DNA of 64,000 nt from Daedaleopsis sinensis (Eukaryota > Basidiomycota > Agaricomycetes > Polyporales > Polyporaceae): positions 310,001 to 374,000 of the forward strand of contig CM066309.1 in NCBI GenBank assembly GCA_033807695.1, written 5' to 3'. A program made the translations under genes and the position numbers. Every line of letters begins with the position of its first letter. Position 1 is the first letter of the stretch. The notes below the pieces were generated by a model. It was not told the DNA's origin. It worked only from the letters and a program-made list of their open reading frames with translations, and did no database searches. Positions 1 through 12,190 of the stretch are shown one piece after another.

Positions 1-1095
1 TTACAAAGCCGTTGCCCTCTCTGGAGTGTTGATCGTGATGGTGAAGTAGGTGGCGGTGAGTAGCTAAGCGAGGTCTGATTTCCCACGTCTTTGAAACAAT
101 ATTGCTGAAGGTTGCGAATGAAGAGGCAGCCTCCAGGGCTGAGGGCAACCCAGACAAGTTTGTTAGACCTAGCTCATATAAGTGAAGCCAGAAAGCCAGA
201 AAGCCATGATAGGTAGTAGCGTTATTAACTGCCAAGTTTAGAATGGCAGGGGAACTGGAAGCTTTAACCCGCGCGTACCGGGGCCGCCTACTTCCTCGAA
301 GAATCTGAGCCCACAGAGCCTGACTGCCCTCTTTGTTGGTGGGTTTGAGGATTGTCATGGTCTGGTAAGACCCAGTCGTACTCACCTTAAACAGCATCGG
401 TCTTTGCGAAATCCTACATTGTCGACAGCTCCAACAAGATCACTCTCACTCACATCATCAACGACGATACTGCGTAGCGACGTTTGAGCGCGGATAAGAG
501 GGGCGAGATAGATGTGGTGACACAATGATAGCTCACCAGGGTCATCGTCCCTAGGCTATTGTAGAGCTTTACGGCCGACGCGAGAAAATGTGTAGGTATT
601 CCTCCTGCATGCCGATTTCCGCCACAACCTAGGTTGAGTCAAGAAGGAGAGAAAGGATAAGACTAGTGCCAAAGTCTTCTGTGGTAGTGTTGAAAACGGC
701 ACTCACCTCGGTGACGAAAGTTGTTTCTCTCGCATTCACATTTTCCTTTGTCAGGCTTCGTCACCCTGGAAAGAACATTTTCTCTGTATTGTACAGAGTC
801 TTGAGACTCGCTAGAAGGTGGGATGTCTCCCTCTGAGAGCTTTCTGCAGTCTCACAGCGCAACTCCTCAAGCCCGAGTGTACGTGCTAGTATCGAGACGA
901 AGTGGCATGATGGACGTGGTTTGACTAGCGGCGCCTAAGGGAAATTGCCACTTGTACAGATTACGTCAGCAGCTTGTCGAAGTTAACTTGATGATGATAC
1001 TGGGCGTTTGATAGCTTCGCACTGGGGGTTTGCCGTGCGAGCGGTAAGACAGAGACGATTATCCAGACGATGCGAGGGAGCTACACGGTACCTGT
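1..1095. other. No gene recognised, left edge
   Basis: No convincing coding stretch was found on either strand. The only open frames are short and resemble no family I know. The right part is the 3' flank of the kinase-like gene that ends at 1096. Confidence 0.4.
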
Positions 1096-2310
1096 CTACT
1101 CGTTACGAGGTCCTAGCCCAAGAACACGGCGTGCAGAAGCGACAGTTTTCTCACAAAGCCGACCGACCCGAACAGCCCACCGGACCACCGTCAGCACCTG
1201 CAGCGCTCTACGAGCACTAGGTCGACAGTGACAAATAGACGTGCAGCCACGCTCTTGTCCAATTAGCCAGTTTGTGAACTTGCGGAGTATCCACGGCTCT
1301 GGCTGGCGATTATAGAAGGACTGTGCGGGACGACAATCAATGCGTGTATGAGAGCGTCCAGATAAATAGACTCACTTGCAAGAAGAAGTCAAACAATGCA
1401 CCGACGCAGTACACGTCCCAGGAGTAAGGATCGAACCGGGTCATACCGAGAGGATGCTCGCAGGCTGGTTCCGGCAACTCGACGGGTTGCTGCTTCCCCG
1501 GTCCGAGAGGCAAGCGTTTCGACCTGTCGAAGTCGATGATGTACACTTTTCCGCTCTCTATCTTCCAGTTCTGATACATCGCTATTTCCCAGTCAGTAGC
1601 GATGATGACGTTTCCCTCGTATAGGTCCTGAAGGTGAGCAGCGAGTGTCAACATTTAGCCTTTTCAGCTTCAGAGAACTCCCACCATATGCGCTATGCAC
1701 TGGGAATGCAGAAAATTGATGCCCTACACATATTATCTTCAGGATCAGTAGTCGGCGGTACGACGGATGCTATTCGAGGGGACGAACCTCGAGAACTTGA
1801 TAAAAAAAATCTACGACGTCGATGACTTGCCAATCGCGAGAACGACCCACGAGAAGGACAGAGGAGAGCCATGGCATGATGAGAATCGGTCGGTCCGTGT
1901 GTATCACATCGCAAGGTAACGTATGATTGGGGGAGGCAGGGTTGAGCCGGTGGAGGCGAGCATAAATGGCTGCTTCGTTGCCATCAGGGTCAAGGATTTT
2001 GACAACTTGCCGGGGTCCGGGTATGTTCTGTTTTGACCCCCATACACAGAGCTGAAGAGTATGTGAGTATTATTGATATACCCAAACATTAAATGCTCAT
2101 TCCCGACTAACCGGTTTCATTGTCAAGGTGAGCACGATGTTCCTAGCCACAACCTCGGGGTGGCTCTGGAGCCAATCCGGAGGTGCGAGATCGAGTGGCA
2201 TGTAAGAAATCCGGTCGACTTGAGGGAACACGGACTGATCAGAACTGTACCCAACGCCACAACAGCTGGAGGAGGAGGAGGAGGAGGAGGATGGTATTTC
2301 AGTAGGCAGG
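1096..2310 (-). CDS. Divergent fungal protein kinase-like protein
   Basis: This is a multi-exon gene for a protein kinase-fold protein of a family common in Agaricomycetes. The N-lobe piece reads RQVVKILDPDGNEAAIYARL (around 2020-1960) and is followed by a hinge-like stretch ending PILIMPWLSSV. The catalytic loop is split by an intron: an exon ending IAHM joins one starting DLYEGNVIIATD, giving HMDLYEGN, so the usual HRD arginine is Met. The magnesium-binding motif reads IIDFDRS instead of DFG. A later exon contains RFDPYSWDVYCVG. The last exon (about 1305-1096) reads EPWILRKFTNWLIGQERGC and continues with an Arg-rich tail to the stop. The 5' end is not settled: the first ATG in the N-terminal frame is at 2201, but a Ser-rich exon encoded by a GGA repeat may precede it. 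Whether the enzyme is active is unknown. Confidence 0.7.
2268..2290. repeat. (GGA)n microsatellite
   Basis: A run of about seven to eight GGA units. On the minus strand it would encode a Ser tract in the possible N-terminal exon of the kinase-like gene. Confidence 0.9.
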
Positions 2311-2330
2311 CATGAGCAGTTCAAAATCAC

Positions 2331-3168
2331 CGTGACCCGGTGTCATCACGTGTCTAAATACGGACGTCTATTGGAAATGATATGATATATCAGACTCCAG
2401 ACTCGGAGTCACCGCCGATCGCGCCGGCTACTACATATCTAGTTGCTGGCAAGTTGCTCTTTCGTCTTATATCAAGACCATATGAATGTGTAACGGTGAG
2501 AGGTTCGTTCCGAACCTAATTCGCAGTTACTTGAATGATGACGCGGTTGCACCATGAGCATCATGCAATCTGAACGTTGAACTCCGAGGACTCTCTTCCT
2601 CCTTAGTACGCCGCCCCGCCCCGCCTACCGTCATCGGCCCAGTGTGGTTGCTACTAATATCATTATGCACAATAAGTCAGGTTAATGATGTCGATGTACT
2701 TCTAAACATAAAGACCAAGGAATGCACCAGTAAGTAACCATCCGCGCGGAAAACTGCAAAGAAATCGGAACGAGCGAAGAACGAGCGAAGGATGGGGAGC
2801 GGGACGGACACGTAAACGCACGCCGCCGCCTTGGCCGAAGCCACGGCTGACGGCACGCCGGCGTAACGAGGGGGAGACGGAGTCTGGAGATGGATGGGAC
2901 TCGAAGCTCGAAGGACCGGGAGCAGCGGTACAAGTAGCCATTATGATAAATAATGAACGATGAACAGTCCGACGACGCTGTCCCTTCTGCGCACCTTCCG
3001 AAGATGTGTGTGTATGTATGTAAGTACAGAAGAACCGTGCAGGATAGTGGTAGCAGTTGCAAACACACGTGCTAGTGAACAACAGGACGGAGACTGGGAT
3101 AACACGGCAAGGATAACAAGAGGACAGACGGTAGAGAGGACGCACGCGAGGACGCCAACTACCTGGGC
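2331..3168. other. Intergenic, 3' side of flippase gene
   Basis: No gene is recognised. Open frames here are low-complexity (Arg/Ser-rich) and do not extend any neighbour. It probably contains the 3' UTR of the flippase gene and the promoter of the kinase-like gene, both on the minus strand. Confidence 0.4.
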
Positions 3169-6100
3169 CTATATCGCGTGCGGTCCTGCGTACGAGTACG
3201 TACTGCTCCTCCACGACTCCTCCTGCTCGTGCTGGGGCGCCGCGGACGGTGGCGCATATCCCGCGTCGAAGCCGTCGTAGTCATCGCGCGCGGTCATGTA
3301 CGAGTCCTCGGTCGCCATCGGTGTGTGAATGGCGCGTGCGGACCCAGGCTCGGCGTACGCCGCCCATTGCTCGCTCGGCGATCGGACGCGCATCTCGTAC
3401 TGCTCCGCTGGTGATTGCGCATGGGGTGATTGCGCACGCTGCTGCTGCTGGCGCATCCCAGGTACCTGCAGGTTCGCAGATATGGATGGGGAGAGGTGTG
3501 TGGGAGAAGCGGGGGGTTGGTTGTAGGTGACGGAGGAATGTGAGACGGCAGACATTGGTGGAGATGCTGCGTAAGCGGTGGTACTTCGTGCCGTGGAGTC
3601 GCGGGTATACTCATGGTATCGGTTAGACTCAGGTAGAGGAGAGGGGGCTGGAATATTGGAGACGGAGTAATACGACAGCCGCTGCAGAGACGGGCTCGGA
3701 TTGAGCTGATCTCGGCTGAGTGGTGTAGGGGAATGCACGGGAGATGCACCATGCTCCGCGACGCGTTGAAGGTCCTGCTTCTCTGGACGAGGGGATTGTC
3801 CAGCTATCAACGGTGCCGTAGGTCGCGGAGAGCCATCGGACGCAGGTGTGCGGGGTATTGGCGGGGTGTACAGTGCTTGCGGCGCGTACTCCTCATCGTG
3901 TTGGCTGATCTCGGACTCCGAACGGTAGTGAGGTTGGTGGAACATCGGCGCCTGCTCTGCCTGTACACGTCTGCGATCACGCCGGTGCTGAATTCCGAGT
4001 CGATCCTTGAGGTCGCCGAGAACCCACATCTCGCGTACGATATCCCTGTCAAGCGGGAAGTAGGTCGTCTTCACGAACTTCACAACCAGTCGCGGGCCTG
4101 AGGAGCGAGCGCGTCAACAACACAATCGAATTATGACACAGGCGAACTTACCAAGGGCGACGACCACAGAGAAGATGATACACGCCCAGAAGGTGATCGT
4201 CCCGAAGAGCACCACGACTTCATCGACGAAGTCGATACTGTCGAACAGGGAATAGATACCAATCCACGCCATCATGATCACGGAAGAGCCAACTACGATG
4301 AACCAAGTGATGACAGTCCAGCTATTGCACCGCGTCAACGGCGCGCACGACACGAGAAACGAAGAAGGAAAATACGCACTAGCGAGTGTTGATACCAACA
4401 TAGGTGTTCGCGCAGATGATGGCGGCGACGGACACCGTCGTACCAAAGTCCGCGAGAGACTCGATCGACTTCCCGCTCCACGAGATGGCGGGCCCCAGCG
4501 TCCAGACGAGGTACGGGATGAAGAAGACCACAGCCGACTGGTAGAGACCATCCAGCATGTACAGCCAGAACTTCAGCCTGGTGTACTCGAGCCCGCGGAT
4601 ACCCCGGATGTACAGCTGGGGGAAAGCGAGAGCAGCCTTGGCGTTGAGATCCTGGTCGAACGCTATACAGGCGCGGGCGCGTGTCAGGACCACGAATGGC
4701 ATCTCATACCGTGTGAGCTTACCTCCAAGGGCGATGACGGGCAGCGACGTGAACGCAAGATTGTACAGCAGGATGAACGTGTACTGGTAGAGGTACGTCG
4801 CGTCGAAGCTGTTGAACAGCATGAACCAAAACATCGCAAAGGTCCAGATGACGTTCTGTGTCCGCATCAGCCAACACGGTTCCCGCAGCCAGTCGACGGA
4901 ACGACATACCTTGTAGAAGAAGTTCGCGTGCATGTCCGCGACGCGCTGGTACGACCACCGTCCGTGGACGAGCAGCAGCTTCGTGAGGAACCTGAACTGG
5001 CCAAACGCGTAGTCGGCGGACATGGCAGCCTGCGAGCCCTCGTGTCCGAGGAGGCCGCATCCGATGTTCGCCTCTTGGATCATAGCAACGTCGTTCGCAC
5101 CATCGCCGATGGACAGGGTCATCGCGTTCCGGCCTGCCTTGACCTACAAAATATGGACACGTCTGTCAGTCGGAGCACTCGGGCACTCTGTAGACAGCGG
5201 CGCACCAAGCCCACGACCATCGCCTTCTGAGCAGGGGACACACGACAGCAGACGACGGTCTCGCACTGCGTCGACAGCGTGAGGAAGAGTTCCTTGAGTT
5301 CCTTGCTTAACGCGTGCCGAAGCGTGTCGCCATCGATGACTACCGCGAACGCAGCCTGCGCTCCAGGGACGAATCCGCGGTTCTTGGGGTCCATAGACGG
5401 CGGGCCGAGAATCGATGCAATCTTGTTGAGACCACCCTCGATCTGTAGACGGGTCGCCTCCGGCGAGTCCGCGGACAGGATCATTATGTCCATGTCGCTT
5501 TTGAGCAGGTTGCAGCTGAAGCCTATCCACGCATCAACGTCAGCTCGCGTTCACCCCCTCGTATCTAACAAAAGTAGATTACCGATCTCAATCGCCGTCT
5601 GCACCTTATCACCTAGTCGAATCCGTCAGCACCATGCGGACATCCCGACAACAGACGGTGACGTACCTGTGAGAATCCAAAGCTTGATGCCAGCCCTGTG
5701 CAATGTCTCGATGGCTTCCGGCACACCCTCCTGCAGCTTGTCCTCCAGCGCGGTGGCGCCCAGTATCTGCAGCGAGTGCTCGATCTTGTCGTTGGCCTTG
5801 TCGACCTCCTCGTCCCGGTCGGTAATCGCGTTCGTCGCAGCCTCGTACACGCGCACCCAATCCATGTACTCCTGCTCGGACAAATACCGGTACGCGATGC
5901 ACAGCGTACGAAGGCCGCCGTTCGCGAACGCTTCCATGTCGCGCGCGGTGCTCGCCTTCACCGTCTCGTCGTGGTCGGCAGCAAGGCGCTGGTAGATGAC
6001 ACTATCCGCGCCCTTGCAGTAAAGCACGAGCTGGCCCTGGGGGTTGCGCACGACGACACTCATCCGCTTGCGCGTCGAGTTGAACTCGAGGAGCTGCAGC

Positions 6101-9100
6101 GGGATGTACCGTTCCGGCTGGCCCATCACCTCGATGTCGATCGCATCCTTAGACTTATTGACGAATGGGAACCCGACGTCGCGCGCAGCAGCAACGAGAG
6201 CGGCCTCGTCGGGCGATTCGGCCTTGTATCCCAGAAGGAAGGGCTGGTTCGGATCCGTACGCTCGGAGAGGACGCTGTGGCAGACGGCCAGTGCGCGGAA
6301 GAAGTCGATGAGGTGTTGGCGCTGCGGAGAGCTACGGTCGGCAAGGTCGTCGGCGAGCTTTGGGGAGACGAGTGTCAGGTGGTCGGGCTGGGCGTATCGG
6401 TTCTTGAATGTCTGCGACATCTTGTCGAGCATGCGCTGCTTCATGATGTTGAGCTCGATATCCTGCTCGTGCGGGTCCATCGCGTCCTCTTTGCCCTGCC
6501 GCTTTGCGGATCCGCGCTGCGCCTCAGTGATACCCTCGCCGTACGCGATGCCGTTGACAGAGCATTTTTGAAACTCCATAACGTTCTGTGTGAGTGTGCC
6601 CGTCTTGTCCGAGAAGATGTACTCGATCTGGCCCAGGTCATCGGAGATATTCCACGTCTTCGGCGTACATGACGAGTCAAACGGTTGGTAGTACATGTCG
6701 ATGTCCTGCGAGATGAAGTACGCCTGTATTGTCTTGACGATTTCGATGGAGATGTACAGCGAAATCGGCACGATGTTCTGGAACGCGATGAGACATGACC
6801 TAGTAACACATTAGCACGACTGCAGAAAAAGCCATAGGGATGACATACGTGAATGTAATGACGGCATTGAGGACATACGAGTCAGACGCTTCCGCCCCGG
6901 CCTCAAAGAACTTGCGGCTTGTATCTCCTTGGCTATCCAGCCAGCCGTTCAGTATCGCTGCGGTCACGCACATGAGGATGAGAAGGACGAAGTTGACGAT
7001 AACGTTGAAGTTCGTCTCCTTCTCGATCTTGGACCGCTTCGACGGCGTGTCGCCGCCGTTGAGCATGATCTTCGAGTCAGCGCCAGTGAAAACCACGAGA
7101 CCGATGATCCATGTTGTATTCCGGATAGTGCAGCCGCGCAAGAGGAGCTCGTTGATGGTGACTGACTCCTGCTTCTGCTCGCCCGTCGAAGGGTCCTTGT
7201 ACCGGAGAACGCCGTGGTACAGGTACAAGTTCGCGTGTGGCGGTTCCGAGTCAAGCAGGAACGAGGCGCGCTCGATGTCTTCTTCGGACGTGATCGACGA
7301 AGTGGCCCGGACCGACTTGCGCGGCTTCAGGTTCGTCTCGCCGTCCAGGTTCTTCGTCTCCAGGTAGCACATGTTGTCAGGATCGGACGTCGACAGGACG
7401 ACGATGTCCGCAGGCACCTGCTCGTTCTCCCGGAGCAGCACGATGTCACCGACCTCAAGCTTCTTCCAGAGTGTCCGTTCCCACCGCGCCAAGCCACTTG
7501 TCCGCTTGTTGTAGTCCACAGCGCCTAATGATGGCCGTCCGTGCATGGATTGCTGGTACGCCGAGACGGATCCTGAGCCCGTCCACGACGCGTTCTTGTC
7601 CGGCGGCGGGTAGCTGTGCGAGTCGACGCTCTGGATGTCCTCGAGCTTTCGTCCAGCACCGTAGAAGCCCATCTCAGAGTTGCTGTCGTTGACCGGGAGA
7701 GTACTCACGCTGTGTCGGTCTTCGCCCTCCTTGTTCAGCACGATCTGCCTCCCTTCCCCGGCCTCGCGCTCCCGCAGCTTCCGCACTCCCCGGGTCACCT
7801 TCCCTGGTGCGTTCAGCCCGAGCATCTTCTCGTACCACGCTCGTGCGTCCTTGGGCTGGTTCACATTGCGCCAGTTGCCGAGCTTCGTCACCGCGGAGTT
7901 GTTCACCTCGTCGTCGAGAATAGCTCTCCGGTAGTCTTCCACGCCGTCCTTGATCGCAGTTACGGTGATGATGAAGATGAGCGGCAGGGCGGCAGTCTGC
8001 GGTGATGGTGCGCCAAATATAGGGAACACTGATGTCGCGGTGAGAAGCAGTGTGCGGGAAATGAGACGGTTGCTCACCTTGCACAATGACAAGGGCTAGG
8101 AAGTAGAGGTTGGCGACGCTGTGTATGGGAGATGAGTATCAATGGAACTGTAGCGTGAATAAACACTAAGGCGGACCGTGGCCATCTCGAGAGTGCCGTA
8201 GGGAGCAGACCGGCGATAAACCCATGTGCACACGATATCTGACACGAAGGGTGCTCGTGTTGGAAACAATAAAAAACGACAGATTCCCCAAGACTGACCA
8301 CATTTTGCGTGAAGTAGCGAAAGAGAAAGGCTGAAAGCCGTTCTCAGACTTCGGTACACTTTGGCAAGAATATTCGGCCACGGCAGAGTCGGACCTAGCA
8401 AGTCTCATGGGATGGTGATCTAGCACAGGCGCGAACCTCCCAACCAGCTTTCGGTTTGCGCGAACGTTAGGGCTTGCCAGTCAACTCCACCGTGGCCGGA
8501 TATCCACGCTAAGATGCGTGGAGGTGCAAGGTGCCCACTTAGTGCGAGACGCTTGACTTTGACCCAGGGTCTGTCTGACCTTGTTTGACTAGGCCCGACC
8601 GTCAAGCCCACCCGCTAGTAACCGTAGTGAAGATACTTGGGAGCTGTACGGAAGCGTTACTAGTATCGCATTTCACTTGCCGGGAGCCGTCTTCCCCAGG
8701 CGACGTCAACACTAGAAATGAGTGCAGTCTGTACGGGCATCTCGCGTCCCATTGTCCGTGGGATGCTACACGGGCCGCGCTGACAGACTGCCCTCCGGAG
8801 CGCTGTGTGATCGTCATGATACGGCGGTGGGCGCGCACATACGGCCACACAGCGTAGCGCAGATGTCTGAGGCTTCCGCAGACATTCTTGGGATGTATGG
8901 GGAGCTTTGCGACGGCAGGAAACCGTAACGGAGAGACTAGTGGAGGAAGAGTAATGTGGACGACCGTCTTCCCTTGGTGACGTCGAGACTGGAAATGACT
9001 GCAGTATCTCGCACCCCGTAGATCGTAACACTTGAGCAGCGGTAGATGTATGTAGAATGCTGCACGGACATTGCCCCGGTACGCTGCGTGATCGTCTTGA

Positions 9101-9709
9101 TTCAAGTTTGACGCGAATAGACGGCCACACAGCGTAGCGTAGGGCAGTTGTTTAGGACTTCTGTAGAATGTCCGCGTGCACAATGATGTTGGGGAGGCTT
9201 GCGAGGTAGGAGACCGAGACTGGAGACACGAAGCAAACGGAGCTCACCGACGAAACTGCTCGTAGAGGTTCTTGGGCACGAAGGTAACGATTGTGTATTC
9301 TGCGCAACGGTTTCACATCCGAGACCAGGGAGATCGTCGCGAAGTACTCACTGCTTGTGCGGACCTTATTCCGCGCGTACCTCGCGAGAGGCTCGCCGTT
9401 CTGATCGAGCTCGTCCATCGGCAGTGCGCAGTTCACGTAGACGTTGCGCCGTCGGCCGGTAATATGCGGGGCAGCACCGACGGGCGCAGGCTCCTCCTTC
9501 CGCTTCGCGCCTCGCCGGAAGAAGCCCGACCGCTTCTTCCTCATGGACTTGCGTCGCTCCTGCCTCTCCTCTTGCCGCATAGACTCCGCGAGGGTCGAGG
9601 CGGCAGTGCGCACGGTGCGGAGACGCAGCTCGGGGTCGACACCGGCATCGTTGATCTCGTCGTCGGTGTCGAGGTCGTCTTGGTTGTTCTTTCGGCGAAA
9701 GGAAGGCAT
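3169..9709 (-). CDS. P4-type ATPase, phospholipid flippase (Dnf1/Dnf2-like)
   Basis: This gene encodes an aminophospholipid-translocating P4-ATPase of roughly 1,600 residues in about 11 exons. Such enzymes flip lipids to the cytosolic leaflet of plasma or Golgi membranes. The start at 9709 opens an acidic then Arg-rich N-tail. The conserved entry VRTSKYTIVTFVPKNLYEQF spans the first intron and leads into VANLYFLALVIVQVFPIFGA. The A-domain loop is LDGETNLKP (about 7350). The phosphorylation motif is FSDKTGTLTQN (about 6610), and the hinge motif is IGDGANDVAMIQ (about 5110). C-terminal membrane segments follow (FFYKNVIWTFAMFW, then NTRYWTVITWF), and a long Pro/Ser-rich cytosolic tail ends at 3169. 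The listed junctions I checked are canonical and keep frame. The intron between exons 2 and 3 (9247-8119) is 1,129 bp, against about 50-60 bp for the others. Confidence 0.95.
8119..9247 (-). other. Unusually long intron with diverged direct duplication
   Basis: The donor follows ...EQFRR and the acceptor precedes VANLYFLA, so the protein is continuous across this 1,129-bp gap. Inside, two stretches of about 210 bp (near 8685-8895 and 8960-9172) align as diverged direct copies. Both hold a CGTCTTCCC start, GTGATCGTC, and the shared block ACGGCCACACAGCGTAGCG followed by a related tail. No confident gene lies inside. Confidence 0.75.
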
Positions 9710-9782
9710 GGAGAGCCCGGAGCCAGCTCGGAGGCCTGGGAGGAGATGAGCAGGAGAATGTAGAGATGCTGGTCGGAATCAA

Positions 9783-12190
9783 AGGACGCTGAACCTGGTC
9801 AGTGGGCGGTGGAGGAGGACGCCCAGCCGGTGTAGCAGGACCCCGAAACCCCTCCCGGCGGCCAATCCAAACTAGTGGCTATTAGTATAAGTCGTAAGGC
9901 CGCGCAAGCACGGCAGAGCCCGCTACTTTATATCTTAGAATTTGCTGTCGGATGGATGTCCGTCTCCTCAAAGAACTCCGTATGGTGACGATGGCAGTCG
10001 TTGAGACCAGCTATAAAGTGTGATGAGATTCAAGAACTTCGACGATACAGTACACAACTACTCCGACTGAAGTGGATCGTACATACTACCTTGTATGGAA
10101 CTAAGCAGACTGGAAGACTTGCTCGAATGATGAGTCTAGATACAAATACAACAATACCTACAGATGGACGAGGTCGAGCAGGATGTTCAGCGAGTGAGTT
10201 CGAAGGATATGACAGAGTTATTGGGTACGAGAGTCGCCCTTAGCCTGGGTATGAGGCTTCTTGCGCACAGGCTCATCAGTGGAGAGCGCAGAATCGGGTA
10301 TTCAGGCATCGAGGGAGACCGATGCCTTGCTTGAGTACGTAGGGATGGGGGCGGGCGAGGGGAGCTAGTCGGGTAAGCTGGGGGCTTTCGTTCTTCGGCC
10401 GGTTCATCAGATGTGGCGACGACCTGAGTGGTTTGACGTTGACAGTATGGTACTGCGGAATAAACGATTGGCCAGTGTACTCCGGAGTGTGATTCTGAAC
10501 GGGGATGTCACATACACGCACCTTCATCCCATTCAAATTCGGAGACGAGCCAGGCATAGCCCACGCGATCAGAGAGACGGTCCAGGTAACATTACGACAA
10601 TGTCGGGCCAAAGAGCACTTAGATCTTACTTAGACGTTAGCCTGATGGATGAGGGTATTTGTCGGCATAGCGTCAGTAGGTCATTCACAACAAGCTTGGC
10701 GTCTTTCAAAAGGTCGATATTTTGGTTGAGGGGAAGCAACAGATACACAACGACAAACAGTAATCAGAGTCGGGCGTTGAGTGAATGAGGGTCTAGAGAA
10801 ACAATCACGACAAGGGGGAGACGAGCATCTGAGAGGGGAGAGGTCGAAATGAGAAAGAGTGGAGCGTGACGGTCATTGCGGCGCAGCAGCGCCGACATTC
10901 TCACGAATAGAACACGATTCTAATGGTTTGTATGGATTATGTAATCGACGACAAGGTTTCGACGATTTTCTGCGCCGCACTTAACACGCAAGACCCGCTA
11001 CCTAGTAGCGGGAACTTGTCCTCTACTTATGCTCTTTTCTTACTAGTACTGAGCTCCTTGGTTTGCAAGCTCGCTTGTATTACTTGTCTCTATATTCTTG
11101 ATGCTCACCATGGGCTCTCGCTTTTTTGTGCCTGAACGCGGCTGATCAGTACTTGGTACATCAGTCATATTGCAGGAATATTACATAATCGTAGTACTAG
11201 TTACCTTAGACTGGTTAGCAAGGGTGGCAGAGGTCCGCTCAGCCAAGTTCCTTGACCGCTGCGGCCGCGCTCGTTTCGGGCGATGCACTCTCACTGGATG
11301 TACTTACTCTCATCTCAAATTCTCCGATTCGATCACTAGCTAGGCTGAAGCACATCACAGCACGTATGTACATAGCTTTTTCAGTCAAACAGACAAGAAC
11401 CACGAAGAGGAGACCAAGTACGAATGTTGCTTGTGCCCGCTCCTCCCGGGAGGCCCTACTTGTGCAACCTGACTCATGCGGGCCCGGGTAGTAATCACAT
11501 CCACGAATTTATCCGGCTGCGTTTCTAAGGTGTGGTAGTATGTCAGCTTTCTATTCGGAGACTCGTGACAAAGAACATCAAATTTATTCCGGAGCTGTGA
11601 ACTACCTCTGCCGCAAAGGTGGGCATCCGTTAAGGTACAAAGATGAGAACTTGAGTATGTAACCGGTCGGTGGTGGGTCACCGTCGGAACTGTTCAGTCT
11701 GTTGGTATTGGAATGGCAGGCATCGGATCGTGTATTCATGTCAGTCTGCGCCATACACAGTACAGGATTAGTACCATGTGGAAGGACATTGATATTTATA
11801 TTCTTAAAGTCGGTAAGGCTGCCGTGCCGTCCGTGGAACTTGTGGACAGAGTACGTGTACTTACCAAGTATATTGACTTGCACTGATCCATAGACGGACG
11901 CAGAACCTCAGAAAATGGGGAACGACTCTTGCTTCAAGTTGACTCCGTTACAACTACATTCTAGTAAGTACATCTCGTATGGGTTACAAAGCTACAACGT
12001 GGTCTATCTACTACGTCGGAGACAAGTACATCTGTACAAGTTAAACACAACTGCAACAAATCGCGCGAAACTGGCTAAGGACGAATACGATAAATATAGA
12101 CGAACAAAACGCTGTGCGTCGCACGCAGATGATCGAGGAACAGTGACACGCACGCAAAACACGACCCACAACCATTCGATGATTCCTGAA
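9783..12190. other. 2.4 kb without a recognised gene
   Basis: The stretch lies between the flippase start and the F-box stop. Several open frames of about 70-125 codons exist, for example near 10276-10611 (minus), 10411-10788 (plus) and 11385-11681 (minus). None shows family motifs, a signal peptide or a convincing exon chain. A small hairpin (CCCGCTA..TAGCGGG) sits near 10990-11010, followed by a CT-rich stretch of the kind seen in LTRs, but no second copy was found in the window. Confidence 0.4.

Noticed and set aside
4322..4382. Apparent frame-breaking stop in the flippase after ..VGINTR
   Set aside because: The TAG spans a canonical donor (TA|gtgcgt). Splicing to the acceptor gcaatag gives NTRYWTVITW, so the gene is intact here.
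5698..6672. 324-codon plus-strand frame opposite the flippase
   Set aside because: It is the complement of the P-domain exons. The minus strand carries DKTGT and conserved neighbours, so the plus frame is a shadow.
10276..10788. Two overlapping open frames (minus and plus) in the 9.8-12.2 kb gap
   Set aside because: No motifs, no signal peptide, no plausible introns linking further exons. Likely chance frames.
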